NCBI GenBank assembly: GCA_017614795.1
Contig: JAGABD010000012.1
Span: 1 to 37,221, forward strand
Origin: Bacteroidales bacterium
Lineage (GTDB): Bacteria; Bacteroidota; Bacteroidia; Bacteroidales; UBA932
Direction of reading: 5' to 3'
Length of the DNA: 37,221 nt
Shown here: positions 30,064-37,221 of the stretch, in pieces
Position numbering within the stretch: the first letter of the stretch is position 1
Layout: every line of letters starts with the position of its first letter
The notes under the pieces: model-generated
Database searches by the model: none
What the model was told of the DNA's origin: nothing
Seen by the model: the letters and a program-made list of their open reading frames with translations, nothing else
Translations under genes and position numbers: made by a program

Positions 30064-32649
30064 ATGAAGCGCGATTCGATAAAATATTTCCTCGTTTTTC
30101 TGCTGTCCTTCGTGGCTCTGCAGGTCTTCGCGCAGGGGCTTCCGACCCTTAAAAGGGCACCCGAAATCAATGTCGGGAAGCTTCCGGACGGCATTTCATA
30201 TTACCTTGTCACCAACTCTTCTTCCAAAGGCTATGCCAATTTCGCCCTGGTGCAGAAAGGAGCCCTCTCTCCGGTGGTGGCGGCGCGCAACCTGGCGAGC
30301 CTTCCCCACTTCCCCGGCAAGGCGCCCTACAAGTTCCTGGCATCCAAGGGGATAGGGTATACGAGAGATGGTTACGCGGTGTGCCGCGACGGCGCTACGA
30401 TCTACAACTTCGAGAACGTCCCGACCTTTGATTCGCACGCGCTGGATTCCACCCTTCTTCTGATCTTCGACATCGCGTCGACATATTCCTCCGAACAGGC
30501 GATAATAGTCAGCGGCGAATACAATCTCGCGGTGATGAAGGACCGCCTCTACGTGCTTTCGCTCAACATCCCCAAGGTGCAGCCGGTACGCCAGCCCTAC
30601 GGCTATGAATGGACTCCTTCGGATGAGCCCGTGCTCGAGCAGAGTGCCAACGGATGCAGGAACGCGGCGACTCTCACCGTGGATTATTCCGCGCCCCGCA
30701 CCCCGAAGAACAAGATGAACACACCCCAGGTGCTGGTGACGGACATCTTCGCCCAGGAAATGGGCTACCTGCTCTGCAAGCGCGTGCAGAGGGGCTTTTT
30801 GATGGACGGCATACCGCTCGGCGACGTCAGGTACGAGTTCTTCGACAGCTCGATGTCGGATTCCGACGAGCACCATCGCCTGAGCATAGTGACCGACGTA
30901 GCGAAACTGCGCGAAGCCACGGGAAAACTTGCAGCGATACTTGCGGACATCGACACCCACGGGGCCGCGGCGGACGAGTTCAAGGACGCCAAGGACCGCA
31001 TTATGACCGAGGCCGGAGTGCAGGCGAGGCGCATCGACGTGAGCAACAGGGAGTATGTGCGCAGATGCATCGCCTCGTATCTGCTTGGCTCCAACCTCGC
31101 GAGCTATTCCTCGGTGGGAGATTTTCTCATCGGCCGCAAGATAGCCCCCGAACGCGAGCTTGCGCTCTTCAACAGCTTCGCTTCGGCGGTGCTCGACCCC
31201 CGCAAGGCGCTTACCATCAGGCTCGAGACCCCTTCGGGAGATGTTCCCGGCGTGCTTGAGGCCTTCGACAGTTCGTGGCGGGCAGCGGCTGCGAAACCCA
31301 GGGAGGATGTCTCCTACCACGTGCATTATGCCGATACCCTCACGCTCCTCCGCCCCCGCGGACACAAGGTGAAGATCAAGTCCACCACGAAGGAACCCGT
31401 CACCGGCGGCAGCGTCTGGACCTTCTCCAACGGAATGAAGGTGATCTTCAAGAAGGCTGGAAGCAAGGGAGAGTTCCACTACGCGCTGATGCTCAAGGGA
31501 GGTTGCGCAGACGTGCCCGGCCTGGCCTATGGCGAAAGCGCTTTCGTGGAGGATATGCTCCGCCTTTACAACATCGGCGGAATGAACTATCTCGACTTCC
31601 GCAACATGCTGGAAGCCAATGGAATAATCTTCGATTCAAAGGTGAGCCTGGCGGACATGCGCATCTCCGGAAGGGCCCCGGTGGACAAGATCCATCTGCT
31701 CTTCAAGGCGCTGGTTTCGCTTATGCGCGACCGCAGCATCAACCCTTCGGCGATGCCTTACTACCGCAGCGGCGAATCGCTCCGCCAGGAGTGCGGAAAG
31801 CTTGAGCCGGCGGCGTTGAGGGCGGTTATGGACAGCATAATGTGCCCGACCTACCAGTATCCCGAGACCAAGAACGTCGCATACCTCCGCGACGACCTGC
31901 CGCAGCGCGTCGAACAGTATGTGACCAGGCAGTTCTCCAAGGCGAACGACGGAGTTCTGGTGATAATCGGGCAGTTCGAAGAAGAGTCCATCCAGAAGAT
32001 TCTGACGCGCTATCTCGGCGCATTCATAACATCCGGCAGCTACGCCGTCCGGCCGAAGGTGAAATACCTGCCCGGCTCGGGAACCTCCACGTATTTCGTT
32101 GACGCCCCCGGCGGAAACGAGGCCCTGCGCGAAGTGAACGTTTCTCTGGCGACTCTGAGGCCGTATACGATGGATTCCTACATAGCGTTCCGCGCAGCGG
32201 TGGCTGCAATCCGGAAGGAAGTCGTCGCCCATATGGCGGATATTGGCATGGAGGCCGAGGTAAAGCCGTCGATGCTATTGTTCCCCGAAAACAGGATGGG
32301 AGTGTACATCAGGTGCAAGGCCTGCAATCCCGACGGCCTGCCCGAGGGAGTGGCTCCGGCGGATCCCTATTCCGGACTGGCCGCTGTGCGCAACGCCTTG
32401 GCGTCGGTATCTTCGCGAAGCATCAATTCCACCGACCTCGCGGGTTACAAGCAGATGGTTTCGGACGAAATAGCAAGCGAGAACAAGATACCTGCGAATA
32501 TGGTGCAGTCGGTGTTGCTTCGAAACTCCGAGGGAAAGGATTTCGTGTCGAACTACCAGGAGCACGTTTCGTTCGTCACGGCGGCGGACGTGATGGATAT
32601 AATCAAGGCGCTCTGCACCGGCAGCAGGGTGGAATACGTAGTCAAATAG
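30064..32649 (+). CDS. exported M16-like (insulinase-fold) protein lacking the zinc motif
   Basis: 861 residues. A signal peptide (M-K-R-D-S-I-K-Y-F-L-V-F-L-L-S-F, cleavage near V-F-A-Q) sends it to the periplasm. Two M16 halves are recognisable: the first with L-P-D-G-I-S-Y-Y-L-V, the second with F-S-N-G-M-K-V-I-F-K-K and later L-V-I-I-G-Q-F. The HxxEH helix expected soon after the first strand is missing; the sequence runs from A-R-N-L-A-S-L straight to P-H-F-P-G-K-A-P-Y-K-F. It is therefore probably a non-catalytic homologue with a structural or partner role. The start is ATG 30064, since the upstream frame contains no signal. The DUF3109 gene follows by 3 bases. Confidence 0.82.
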   Translation: MKRDSIKYFLVFLLSFVALQVFAQGLPTLKRAPEINVGKLPDGISYYLVTNSSSKGYANFALVQKGALSPVVAARNLASLPHFPGKAPYKFLASKGIGYTRDGYAVCRDGATIYNFENVPTFDSHALDSTLLLIFDIASTYSSEQAIIVSGEYNLAVMKDRLYVLSLNIPKVQPVRQPYGYEWTPSDEPVLEQSANGCRNAATLTVDYSAPRTPKNKMNTPQVLVTDIFAQEMGYLLCKRVQRGFLMDGIPLGDVRYEFFDSSMSDSDEHHRLSIVTDVAKLREATGKLAAILADIDTHGAAADEFKDAKDRIMTEAGVQARRIDVSNREYVRRCIASYLLGSNLASYSSVGDFLIGRKIAPERELALFNSFASAVLDPRKALTIRLETPSGDVPGVLEAFDSSWRAAAAKPREDVSYHVHYADTLTLLRPRGHKVKIKSTTKEPVTGGSVWTFSNGMKVIFKKAGSKGEFHYALMLKGGCADVPGLAYGESAFVEDMLRLYNIGGMNYLDFRNMLEANGIIFDSKVSLADMRISGRAPVDKIHLLFKALVSLMRDRSINPSAMPYYRSGESLRQECGKLEPAALRAVMDSIMCPTYQYPETKNVAYLRDDLPQRVEQYVTRQFSKANDGVLVIIGQFEEESIQKILTRYLGAFITSGSYAVRPKVKYLPGSGTSTYFVDAPGGNEALREVNVSLATLRPYTMDSYIAFRAAVAAIRKEVVAHMADIGMEAEVKPSMLLFPENRMGVYIRCKACNPDGLPEGVAPADPYSGLAAVRNALASVSSRSINSTDLAGYKQMVSDEIASENKIPANMVQSVLLRNSEGKDFVSNYQEHVSFVTAADVMDIIKALCTGSRVEYVVK

Positions 32650-32652
32650 CCC

Positions 32653-33228
32653 GTGCCAGGCGAATTCGGAACCATAATCGAGATAGACGGCATCCTTGTG
32701 AGCGAGGATGTGGTCTGCGAGTATTTCGCCTGCGACTATCCCGTGTGCAAGGGAGCCTGCTGCATAGTGGGCGACAGCGGGGCTCCGCTGGAGGAAGGCG
32801 AACTTGAAGGCCTGGAACGCGAGTATCCGAAGTATTGCTCGCTGATGGATGAAGAAGGCCGTGCCGCCGTGGCCGAAAAAGGTTTTTTCGAGGTGGACCG
32901 CGAGGGCGATCTGGTCACCACTCTGGTCCCCGGTTCAGAGGCTTGCGCCTATTGCGCCCGTTCCGGCGATTCGCTGCTCTGCGCCATCGAGAAGGCGGGT
33001 TGCACGAAACCTGTTTCCTGCTCGCTGTATCCCATCCGGGTTACGAAACTGACCGGCGGGGGCCTCGCGCTCAATCTGCACCGCTGGCACATCTGCGCGC
33101 CGGCCTTCGAGAAGGGCCGCCGCGAGGGCGTGCGGGCCTACCAGTTCCTTCGCGGCCCGCTCACCGAGCGCTTCGGTCCCGACTTCTACGACGCTCTCGA
33201 CGCCGCAGCGAAACATCTAAATCATTGA
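32653..33228 (+). CDS. DUF3109 family cysteine-rich protein
   Basis: 191 residues starting at GTG 32653 (V-P-G-E-F-G-T-I-I-E), 3 bases after the M16 stop. Conserved Cys include C-D-Y-P-V-C-K-G-A-C-C near 27-37, C-A-Y-C near 98-101, and C-S-L-Y-P-I-R plus H-I-C-A-P towards the C-terminus. The pattern belongs to DUF3109, related to YkgJ-type zinc/iron-binding cysteine clusters. The C-terminal half contains R-W-H-I-C-A-P-A-F and a helix. The function is unknown; a metal- or Fe-S-dependent role is likely. Its last 12 bases overlap hemW on the other strand. Confidence 0.88.
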   Translation: MPGEFGTIIEIDGILVSEDVVCEYFACDYPVCKGACCIVGDSGAPLEEGELEGLEREYPKYCSLMDEEGRAAVAEKGFFEVDREGDLVTTLVPGSEACAYCARSGDSLLCAIEKAGCTKPVSCSLYPIRVTKLTGGGLALNLHRWHICAPAFEKGRREGVRAYQFLRGPLTERFGPDFYDALDAAAKHLNH

Positions 33229-34236
33229 GCTGATTATATCGTCTGCGACGAACCAGTCGCTTTCCGGTATGGCGACGTGCCTGCCGTCGATGTCTATTCC
33301 CTCTTTGGTGCGAAGCCCCAGCATAATTGTCTCCTCGCGGATTTCCTCGGGCGTCAATTTCTCTCCCTCCCGCGTCCAGCCGCTTTGGACCTGGCTGTTC
33401 CAGCTGCGGTAGTCCGGATTCAGCGAAAGCGAATGGGCTCCGGGCCCGAGTCCGACGTAAGGTTTTCTGGTCCAGTAGGCTGAATTGTGCAGGCTGCGCT
33501 TTCCCGGCAGGGCCCAGTTGGATATCTCGTAATGCACGTAACCCGCGTCGGCAAGCATTCGGCAGACCATCTCGTACTGAGCCCGGCATTGCTCCTCCGG
33601 GGCTTCCTTCTCCTGCCCCGAGGCGATTCTGGCGGCGAGGGCGCTGCCATCTTCTATGCTCAGCTGGTATGCGGAAATGTGGTCCGGCCTCCAGACGACA
33701 ATCTCCTTCAAGGTGGCTTCCAGACAGTCGTCGGACATCCCGGGAACGCCCGTGATTATGTCCACGCTCACATCGAAAGGCGCCTGTCGGAGCATCTTGA
33801 AGGCTTTGCGGGCACCGTCGGCGTCGTGGCGTCGGTTCATCCATCGCAGGATGCCGTAGTCGAGGCTCTGAACGCCCATGCTGATGCGGGTTACGCCGAG
33901 CCGCGCGAGGCCCTCGAGCCATCCGTAACCCTTTTCAAGTACATCGTCCGGGTTCACTTCCAAGGTGAACTCTTCGTAGGGCCCGTATCCCAGGACGCCG
34001 ACTATTCGTTCCAGAACGGAAAGAGGAAGCACGCTGGGCGTGCCTCCTCCTATATATAAAGTATTGTGTCCAAGTGTGGCGGCAATCTCGGAGCGCCTGC
34101 TTTCAATCTCGGCGCAGAGCTCGTCGGCATACTTGCCGAACACCGCCTCGGAACCCCGTCCCTTGCAAACCGTTTCCGAATAGAAATCGCAGTAGGTGCA
34201 GAAACTTCTGCAGAAAGGGACGTGGACGTAAATCAT
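33217..34236 (-). CDS. hemW: radical SAM family heme chaperone HemW
   Basis: 339 residues. The radical SAM cluster motif C9-x3-C13-x2-C16 (C-R-S-F-C-T-Y-C) is followed by D-F-Y-S, L-Y-I-G-G-G-T-P-S, and V-N-P-D-D. Later blocks R-I-S-M-G-V-Q-S and Y-E-I-S-N-W-A fit HemW. HemW binds heme and delivers it to respiratory enzymes; it was formerly confused with oxygen-independent coproporphyrinogen oxidase HemN, but the HemN-type fourth Cys spacing is absent. The ATG shares a base with the stop of the upstream coiled-coil gene (TAATG), so translation is coupled. Its stop lies inside the DUF3109 gene. Confidence 0.92.
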   Translation of the reverse strand: MIYVHVPFCRSFCTYCDFYSETVCKGRGSEAVFGKYADELCAEIESRRSEIAATLGHNTLYIGGGTPSVLPLSVLERIVGVLGYGPYEEFTLEVNPDDVLEKGYGWLEGLARLGVTRISMGVQSLDYGILRWMNRRHDADGARKAFKMLRQAPFDVSVDIITGVPGMSDDCLEATLKEIVVWRPDHISAYQLSIEDGSALAARIASGQEKEAPEEQCRAQYEMVCRMLADAGYVHYEISNWALPGKRSLHNSAYWTRKPYVGLGPGAHSLSLNPDYRSWNSQVQSGWTREGEKLTPEEIREETIMLGLRTKEGIDIDGRHVAIPESDWFVADDIISSMI

Positions 34237-35150
34237 TATCGGAGAAGGATTTCCGTCTTGCCGAGCAGACCCTGCACGGAGTATGCCTCGACCTGGTAGA
34301 TGCCCTTGGTGAAGGAGCCGGTGTTGTTCACGTACACGCTGATCTCTACATCCTGTCCCTGATAGTCGATTTCACGGGACGCGGTAGCGGGAAGGGCTTC
34401 TCCTCCGAAGTTGAAGCTGGCGTTGGTGCCGTCCAGCAGGAGTATTCCTTCGGGATCCTTGACTCGGATATAGATGCGCATGGGGCCCTTCTCCGCGAGC
34501 TCGTTTTCGAGCAGGGTCATAGTGACCACCATCCTTACCACGCGGCTGCTTCGGTCGGTCTTCTTGTCGGAACCGTTGAACGCAAGGGCCGAAAGTCCGC
34601 GCGCCTTCACGACGGAGCCTACCGCTATGCGGCTGGAAAGGTTCTCGACCTTCTCGCTGAGCTCCTCGTTCCTGCGTCCCTTCTCCTCGGCGTCGCGGCG
34701 GGCTTCGTCGCGCTCTGCCGTAAGCTTGTGGTTGAGGGTGTTGAGGGAATCTATTTGCACGATATAGTTGCGCATTATGCTGCGGAGGGTGCCGAGTTCC
34801 TTCTCGTACTGGCGGATTTTCGCGCGGTCGACCGCCTGGGTGCGCTTGATGCGCTCCACGAGCTGCGACACTTCCTCGCGGGAGGAATCCAGCTGGGCGT
34901 TGATCGATTCGTATTCGCTGGACAGCGACGAGTAGTCCTTCTGCAGGGCGACTATCTGTTCGGTGAGCTCCTGCTTCTCGGTCTCGAGTTCGCCTACCAG
35001 GTTGCTCTTCTGCATCCAGACGTATGCCAGCACGCCTGCAAGGGCCAGCGCTATGATGACGAGCACCCACACGGTGCCTTTCAGTCCGCCGTTTTCTTTG
35101 CGTTCCGCTTCTTCGCGGGCGATTCTTTCAAGGGGATCTTCTTTTGCCAT
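34236..35150 (-). CDS. membrane-anchored coiled-coil protein of unknown function
   Basis: 304 residues, not recognised. A charged, cytoplasmic N-terminus (M-A-K-E-D-P-L-E-R) leads to one membrane helix (about 24-45). Residues about 48-175 form a long coiled coil rich in E, K, Q and L (L-E-T-E-K-Q-E-L-T-E, then V-E-R-I-K-R-T-Q). The rest (V-V-K-A-R-G-L-S-A-L onward) is a beta-rich domain with I-Y-I-R-V-K-D-P-E-G and V-Y-V-N-N-T-G-S-F. The layout resembles a periplasmic envelope-spanning spacer. It shares a base with the hemW start, so they are coexpressed; a link to heme handling is unproven. Confidence 0.75.
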   Translation of the reverse strand: MAKEDPLERIAREEAERKENGGLKGTVWVLVIIALALAGVLAYVWMQKSNLVGELETEKQELTEQIVALQKDYSSLSSEYESINAQLDSSREEVSQLVERIKRTQAVDRAKIRQYEKELGTLRSIMRNYIVQIDSLNTLNHKLTAERDEARRDAEEKGRRNEELSEKVENLSSRIAVGSVVKARGLSALAFNGSDKKTDRSSRVVRMVVTMTLLENELAEKGPMRIYIRVKDPEGILLLDGTNASFNFGGEALPATASREIDYQGQDVEISVYVNNTGSFTKGIYQVEAYSVQGLLGKTEILLR

Positions 35151-35167
35151 AGTATTGTTTATTTCCC

Positions 35168-35175
35168 CAAATATA
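35168..35175 (-). promoter_or_regulatory. -7 box for the coiled-coil/hemW operon
   Basis: TATATTTG on the minus strand, 17 bases before ATG 35150. It is the mirror of the plus-strand box at 35190-35197, with 14 bases between. Confidence 0.6.
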
Positions 35176-35189
35176 GAAATAAAATTGCG

Positions 35190-35197
35190 TATATTTG
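35190..35197 (+). promoter_or_regulatory. -7 box for the small membrane protein gene
   Basis: TATATTTG on the plus strand, 21 bases before ATG 35219. With the opposite box it forms a perfect 8-base inverted repeat. Confidence 0.6.
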
Positions 35198-35218
35198 AAT
35201 TCGCTAATTCAACCGGTT

Positions 35219-35701
35219 ATGAAATACTTTGTAAGGGTACTGAAATATTTTGTCTATCTGACGGTTATCCTCGCGATTTTCATCGCGGTGCTGATGATTT
35301 TCAATTTCGTGGGAACCACGGTCGACGAGATCTTCAAGAACGGAGCGAAGTCGCTCTGGCAGATAGCGGGCATCATCGCCGTTTTCGCCGCCATCTATCC
35401 GCTGATGGGTTTCACGCGCCGCAGCGCGATGCTCCCCGGAGAGTATGCCGACCTGAAGCAAGGCGTGATAGACGTGATGCACGACCGCGGGTATGTGCTC
35501 GAAAGCGAGAAGGCGGATGTCCCCGGCGAAGAGGTGCTCACCTTCCGCAAACGCTCCCCGCTCCTGCGCCTTACCAGGATGTTCGAGGACCGCATAACCA
35601 TGGTCAAGGATTTCGGCGGATTCACCCTCGAGGGCCCTTCCAAGGACCTTGTCCGCCTCATCGGCGCCCTGGAGTTCAAGTTCCGCAATCCGGAGGACTG
35701 A
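35219..35701 (+). CDS. small inner-membrane protein of unknown function
   Basis: 160 residues, not recognised. Two hydrophobic helices (about 9-30 and 46-62) are joined by a short loop with T-T-V-D-E-I-F-K-N. The C-terminal 95 residues are soluble, with M-L-P-G-E-Y-A-D-L-K, D-R-G-Y-V-L-E-S-E and F-R-K-R-S-P-L-L-R-L. The start is ATG 35219, since the in-frame TTG at 35195 overlaps the promoter box. No enzyme motif is seen. It is transcribed alone, away from the coiled-coil gene. Confidence 0.7.
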   Translation: MKYFVRVLKYFVYLTVILAIFIAVLMIFNFVGTTVDEIFKNGAKSLWQIAGIIAVFAAIYPLMGFTRRSAMLPGEYADLKQGVIDVMHDRGYVLESEKADVPGEEVLTFRKRSPLLRLTRMFEDRITMVKDFGGFTLEGPSKDLVRLIGALEFKFRNPED

Positions 35702-35718
35702 CGATGGCGTTCTTCACT

Positions 35719-35746
35719 GTCATTCTGAGCGCAGCGAAGAATCTTA
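35719..35746. repeat. dispersed intergenic repeat fragment (CATTCTGAGC...GAAGAATCT type)
   Basis: The stretch reads TGTCATTCTGAGC then GCAGCGAAGAATCT. From general knowledge this is a well-known repeated motif found in intergenic DNA of many bacteria, often as inverted pairs. It fills most of the 48-base gap between two convergent genes. Only one half is present here. A role in 3' end formation is possible. Confidence 0.55.
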
Positions 35747-35749
35747 GCA

Positions 35750-36748
35750 TTAAAACCATCTTTCAGCTATTGAGTCGAGTATGTCGTATAGCTCGGCTAC
35801 ATCCAGCGTGGTGACCATCCGAATGCGTGTGTCCTTGAAATCGGGCAATCCCTTGAAATAGCAGCTCAGATGACGGCGCATTTCGTACACGCCGCGGGGC
35901 TCTCCCTTCTCTGCAAGCGACAGGGCGAGATGCCTCTTTGCGAGGGCCACTTTCTCCGCAACGCTGAGGGGCGGCATCGGTTCTCCGTGGGCAAGGAAGT
36001 GCTTGATTTCCCGGAAGATCCAGGGATGGCCGAAGCTGGCGCGGGCTATCATTATGCCGTCTACCCCGTAGTCGTCGAAAGCCCGTTTTGCAGAGGGACC
36101 GTCGGTGATGTCGCCGTTCCCGATGATGGGGATGTGCATGCGTGGATTGCGCTTGACCTCTCCGATGAGAGTCCAGTCGGCGGAACCCTTGTACATCTGG
36201 CAGCGGGTGCGGCCGTGAATGGTCAGGGCCTTGATGCCGGCGTCCTGCAGACGCTCCGCCAGTTCGACGATAATCTTTGAAGATTCGTCCCAGCCCAGGC
36301 GGGTTTTGACGGTTACAGGCTTATCTGGAACTGCTTCCACGATGGCCTTGGTGATTGCCACCATCTTGTCGGGTTCGCGCATCATTCCGCTGCCTGCGCC
36401 ACGGCCCGCAATCTTGCTTACCGGGCAACCGAAATTAATGTCAATCACATCGGCCCCATGGCCTCCCACGAGCTCCTGCGCCTTATCCGCCATCCTAGCG
36501 GCATCTACCATTGCTTCGGGAATATGACCGTAAATCTGGATGCCAACAGGGGCTTCTTCGGGCAGGGTGCGCATCTTGTCAAGCGCCTTCACCGCGTCAC
36601 GCACCAGCCCGTCGGACGGTACGAACTCGGTGTACACCATATCGGCCCCCTGCTCGCGGCAGAGAATGCGGAACGAACGGTCCGTCACATCCTCCATTGG
36701 CGCCAGCAGCAGCGGCCTTTCACCCAAATCCAGATTCCCTATCTTCAT
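35750..36748 (-). CDS. dusB: tRNA-dihydrouridine synthase
   Basis: 332 residues, normal Dus length. It uses FMN and NADPH to reduce uridine to dihydrouridine in tRNA. Motifs: L-L-A-P-M-E-D-V-T-D near the start, catalytic Cys108 in I-N-F-G-C-P-V, K-T-R-L-G-W-D, T-I-H-G-R-T-R, and P-I-I-G-N-G-D-I with G-I-M-I-A-R-A (FMN phosphate site). The C-terminal helical domain is complete. The pattern is nearest DusB, though subtype is uncertain. The stop comes just after the intergenic repeat; the ATG is 8 bases from its -7 box. Confidence 0.92.
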   Translation of the reverse strand: MKIGNLDLGERPLLLAPMEDVTDRSFRILCREQGADMVYTEFVPSDGLVRDAVKALDKMRTLPEEAPVGIQIYGHIPEAMVDAARMADKAQELVGGHGADVIDINFGCPVSKIAGRGAGSGMMREPDKMVAITKAIVEAVPDKPVTVKTRLGWDESSKIIVELAERLQDAGIKALTIHGRTRCQMYKGSADWTLIGEVKRNPRMHIPIIGNGDITDGPSAKRAFDDYGVDGIMIARASFGHPWIFREIKHFLAHGEPMPPLSVAEKVALAKRHLALSLAEKGEPRGVYEMRRHLSCYFKGLPDFKDTRIRMVTTLDVAELYDILDSIAERWF

Positions 36749-36756
36749 TTCGGGAA

Positions 36757-36764
36757 CAAAGATA
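36757..36764 (-). promoter_or_regulatory. -7 box for dusB
   Basis: TATCTTTG on the minus strand, 8 bases before ATG 36748. It is back to back with an identical plus-strand box, 9 bases away, the tightest of the divergent pairs here. No -33 TTG is visible. Confidence 0.6.
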
Positions 36765-36773
36765 TAAAATCTT

Positions 36774-36781
36774 TATCTTTG
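36774..36781 (+). promoter_or_regulatory. -7 box for the aminopeptidase P-like gene
   Basis: TATCTTTG on the plus strand, only 5 bases before ATG 36787, so the transcript is probably leaderless. It mirrors the dusB box. Confidence 0.6.
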
Positions 36782-36786
36782 CAGAT

Positions 36787-37221
36787 ATGGACAATGTCTT
36801 TGCAGGCAGAATAGAAGCGCTTCGCACGATGATGCGGAGCCACGGTTGGGACGCGGTGGTGCTTACCGGCGGTGACCCCCACGGCAGTGAATATCCCGCG
36901 GAACGATGGAAGCAGGTGGAATGGCTCACGGGCTTTACCGGCGAGGCCGGCGATGTGGTCGTTACCCTCGACCACGCGGGGCTCTGGACAGATACCCGTT
37001 ACTTCATCCAGGCCGTTCAGCAGCTGGATGGCACCGGAGTGGAACTTCACAAGATGCGTGTGAGGGAGCAGGTGCCGATTCCCGATTGGATTGCGGGGAA
37101 ATTCGGTGGAGCCGCCGAAGTATACATTGCGGTGGACGGCCTTTGCATCGGAGCGGCGACGGTTTCCGGGATTAAAGCCGGTCTCAATGCGCTCGGTACT
37201 GCCTGCCACGTGGTGAGCATG
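36787..37221 (+). CDS. Xaa-Pro aminopeptidase (M24B), N-terminal part, cut by the right edge
   Basis: 145 residues are in view, open to the last base. They match the creatinase-type N-terminal domain of aminopeptidase P: R-I-E-A-L-R-T-M-M near the start, A-V-V-L-T-G-G-D-P-H-G-S-E-Y, W-L-T-G-F-T-G-E-A-G, and A-G-L-W-T-D-T-R-Y-F-I-Q-A. The last one is a typical strand-helix motif (W-T-D-x-R-Y). The metal-binding catalytic domain lies beyond the window. The enzyme removes N-terminal residues before proline; it is usually cytosolic, and no signal peptide is seen. The start sits right after its -7 box. Confidence 0.87.
   Translation, partial: MDNVFAGRIEALRTMMRSHGWDAVVLTGGDPHGSEYPAERWKQVEWLTGFTGEAGDVVVTLDHAGLWTDTRYFIQAVQQLDGTGVELHKMRVREQVPIPDWIAGKFGGAAEVYIAVDGLCIGAATVSGIKAGLNALGTACHVVSM

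Overview
The window looks like a compact, GC-rich chromosome segment of a member of the Bacteroidales (Bacteroidota). Evidence: most genes with a visible promoter carry the Bacteroidota -7 box TAnnTTTG (often exactly TATCTTTG) and no Shine-Dalgarno; DNA topoisomerase I has TopC repeats instead of zinc fingers; there are many lipoproteins, including a fimbrillin-like N-terminus, two BIG2 domains and a choice-of-anchor J module; and DUF3109, U32 and M16-like proteins occur together. Genus cannot be fixed from sequence alone; an uncultured gut-type Bacteroidales is my inference. No rRNA, tRNA, CRISPR array, transposase or phage gene was seen, and no gene-free stretch exceeds about 115 bases.

Layout. 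Positions 1-912 (minus): edge of a possible lipoprotein, a short TfoX-N protein and a YdeI-like protein. Positions 1029-17296 (minus) form one run of 13 codirectional genes with gaps of at most 53 bases. From its 5' end this run holds an arginine-deiminase-type module (deiminase-like, carbamate kinase, ornithine carbamoyltransferase), an O-acylation pair (SGNH protein plus MBOAT), a secreted set (SGNH lipoprotein, M14 peptidase lipoprotein, luxS, second SGNH lipoprotein, BIG2 lipoprotein, exported GH13 enzyme), then a CDF metal exporter and a CDP-alcohol phosphatidyltransferase. Positions 17342-20821 hold ispD (plus), facing an Lrp/AsnC regulator and topA (minus). Positions 20933-25253 are a translationally coupled wall operon, pbp1A-ddl-prmC. 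Positions 25367-27304 hold a lipoprotein of unknown function and a vapBC toxin-antitoxin pair. Positions 27282-29987 (minus) hold a U32 protein and a TPR protein. Positions 30064-33228 (plus) hold a degenerate M16 protein and a DUF3109 protein. Positions 33217-35150 (minus) hold hemW and a membrane-anchored coiled-coil protein. The rest is a small membrane protein, dusB, and the start of an aminopeptidase P gene running off the right edge.

The most interesting signals are non-coding or architectural. Four of the five divergent gene pairs have -7 boxes set back to back as inverted repeats 9-14 bases apart, several only 5-10 bases from the start codon. A 118-base palindromic element sits in frame inside prmC, at the linker between its two domains. 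An 18-base perfect palindrome precedes the unknown lipoprotein gene. A 7+7 inverted repeat covers the vapB start. Twin AACCTC-N11-GAGGTT repeats lie upstream of the YdeI-like gene. Two SGNH lipoproteins share a middle domain I do not recognise and lie in the same run as an MBOAT/SGNH O-acylation pair; this is the best candidate here for an undescribed envelope or glycan modification system.
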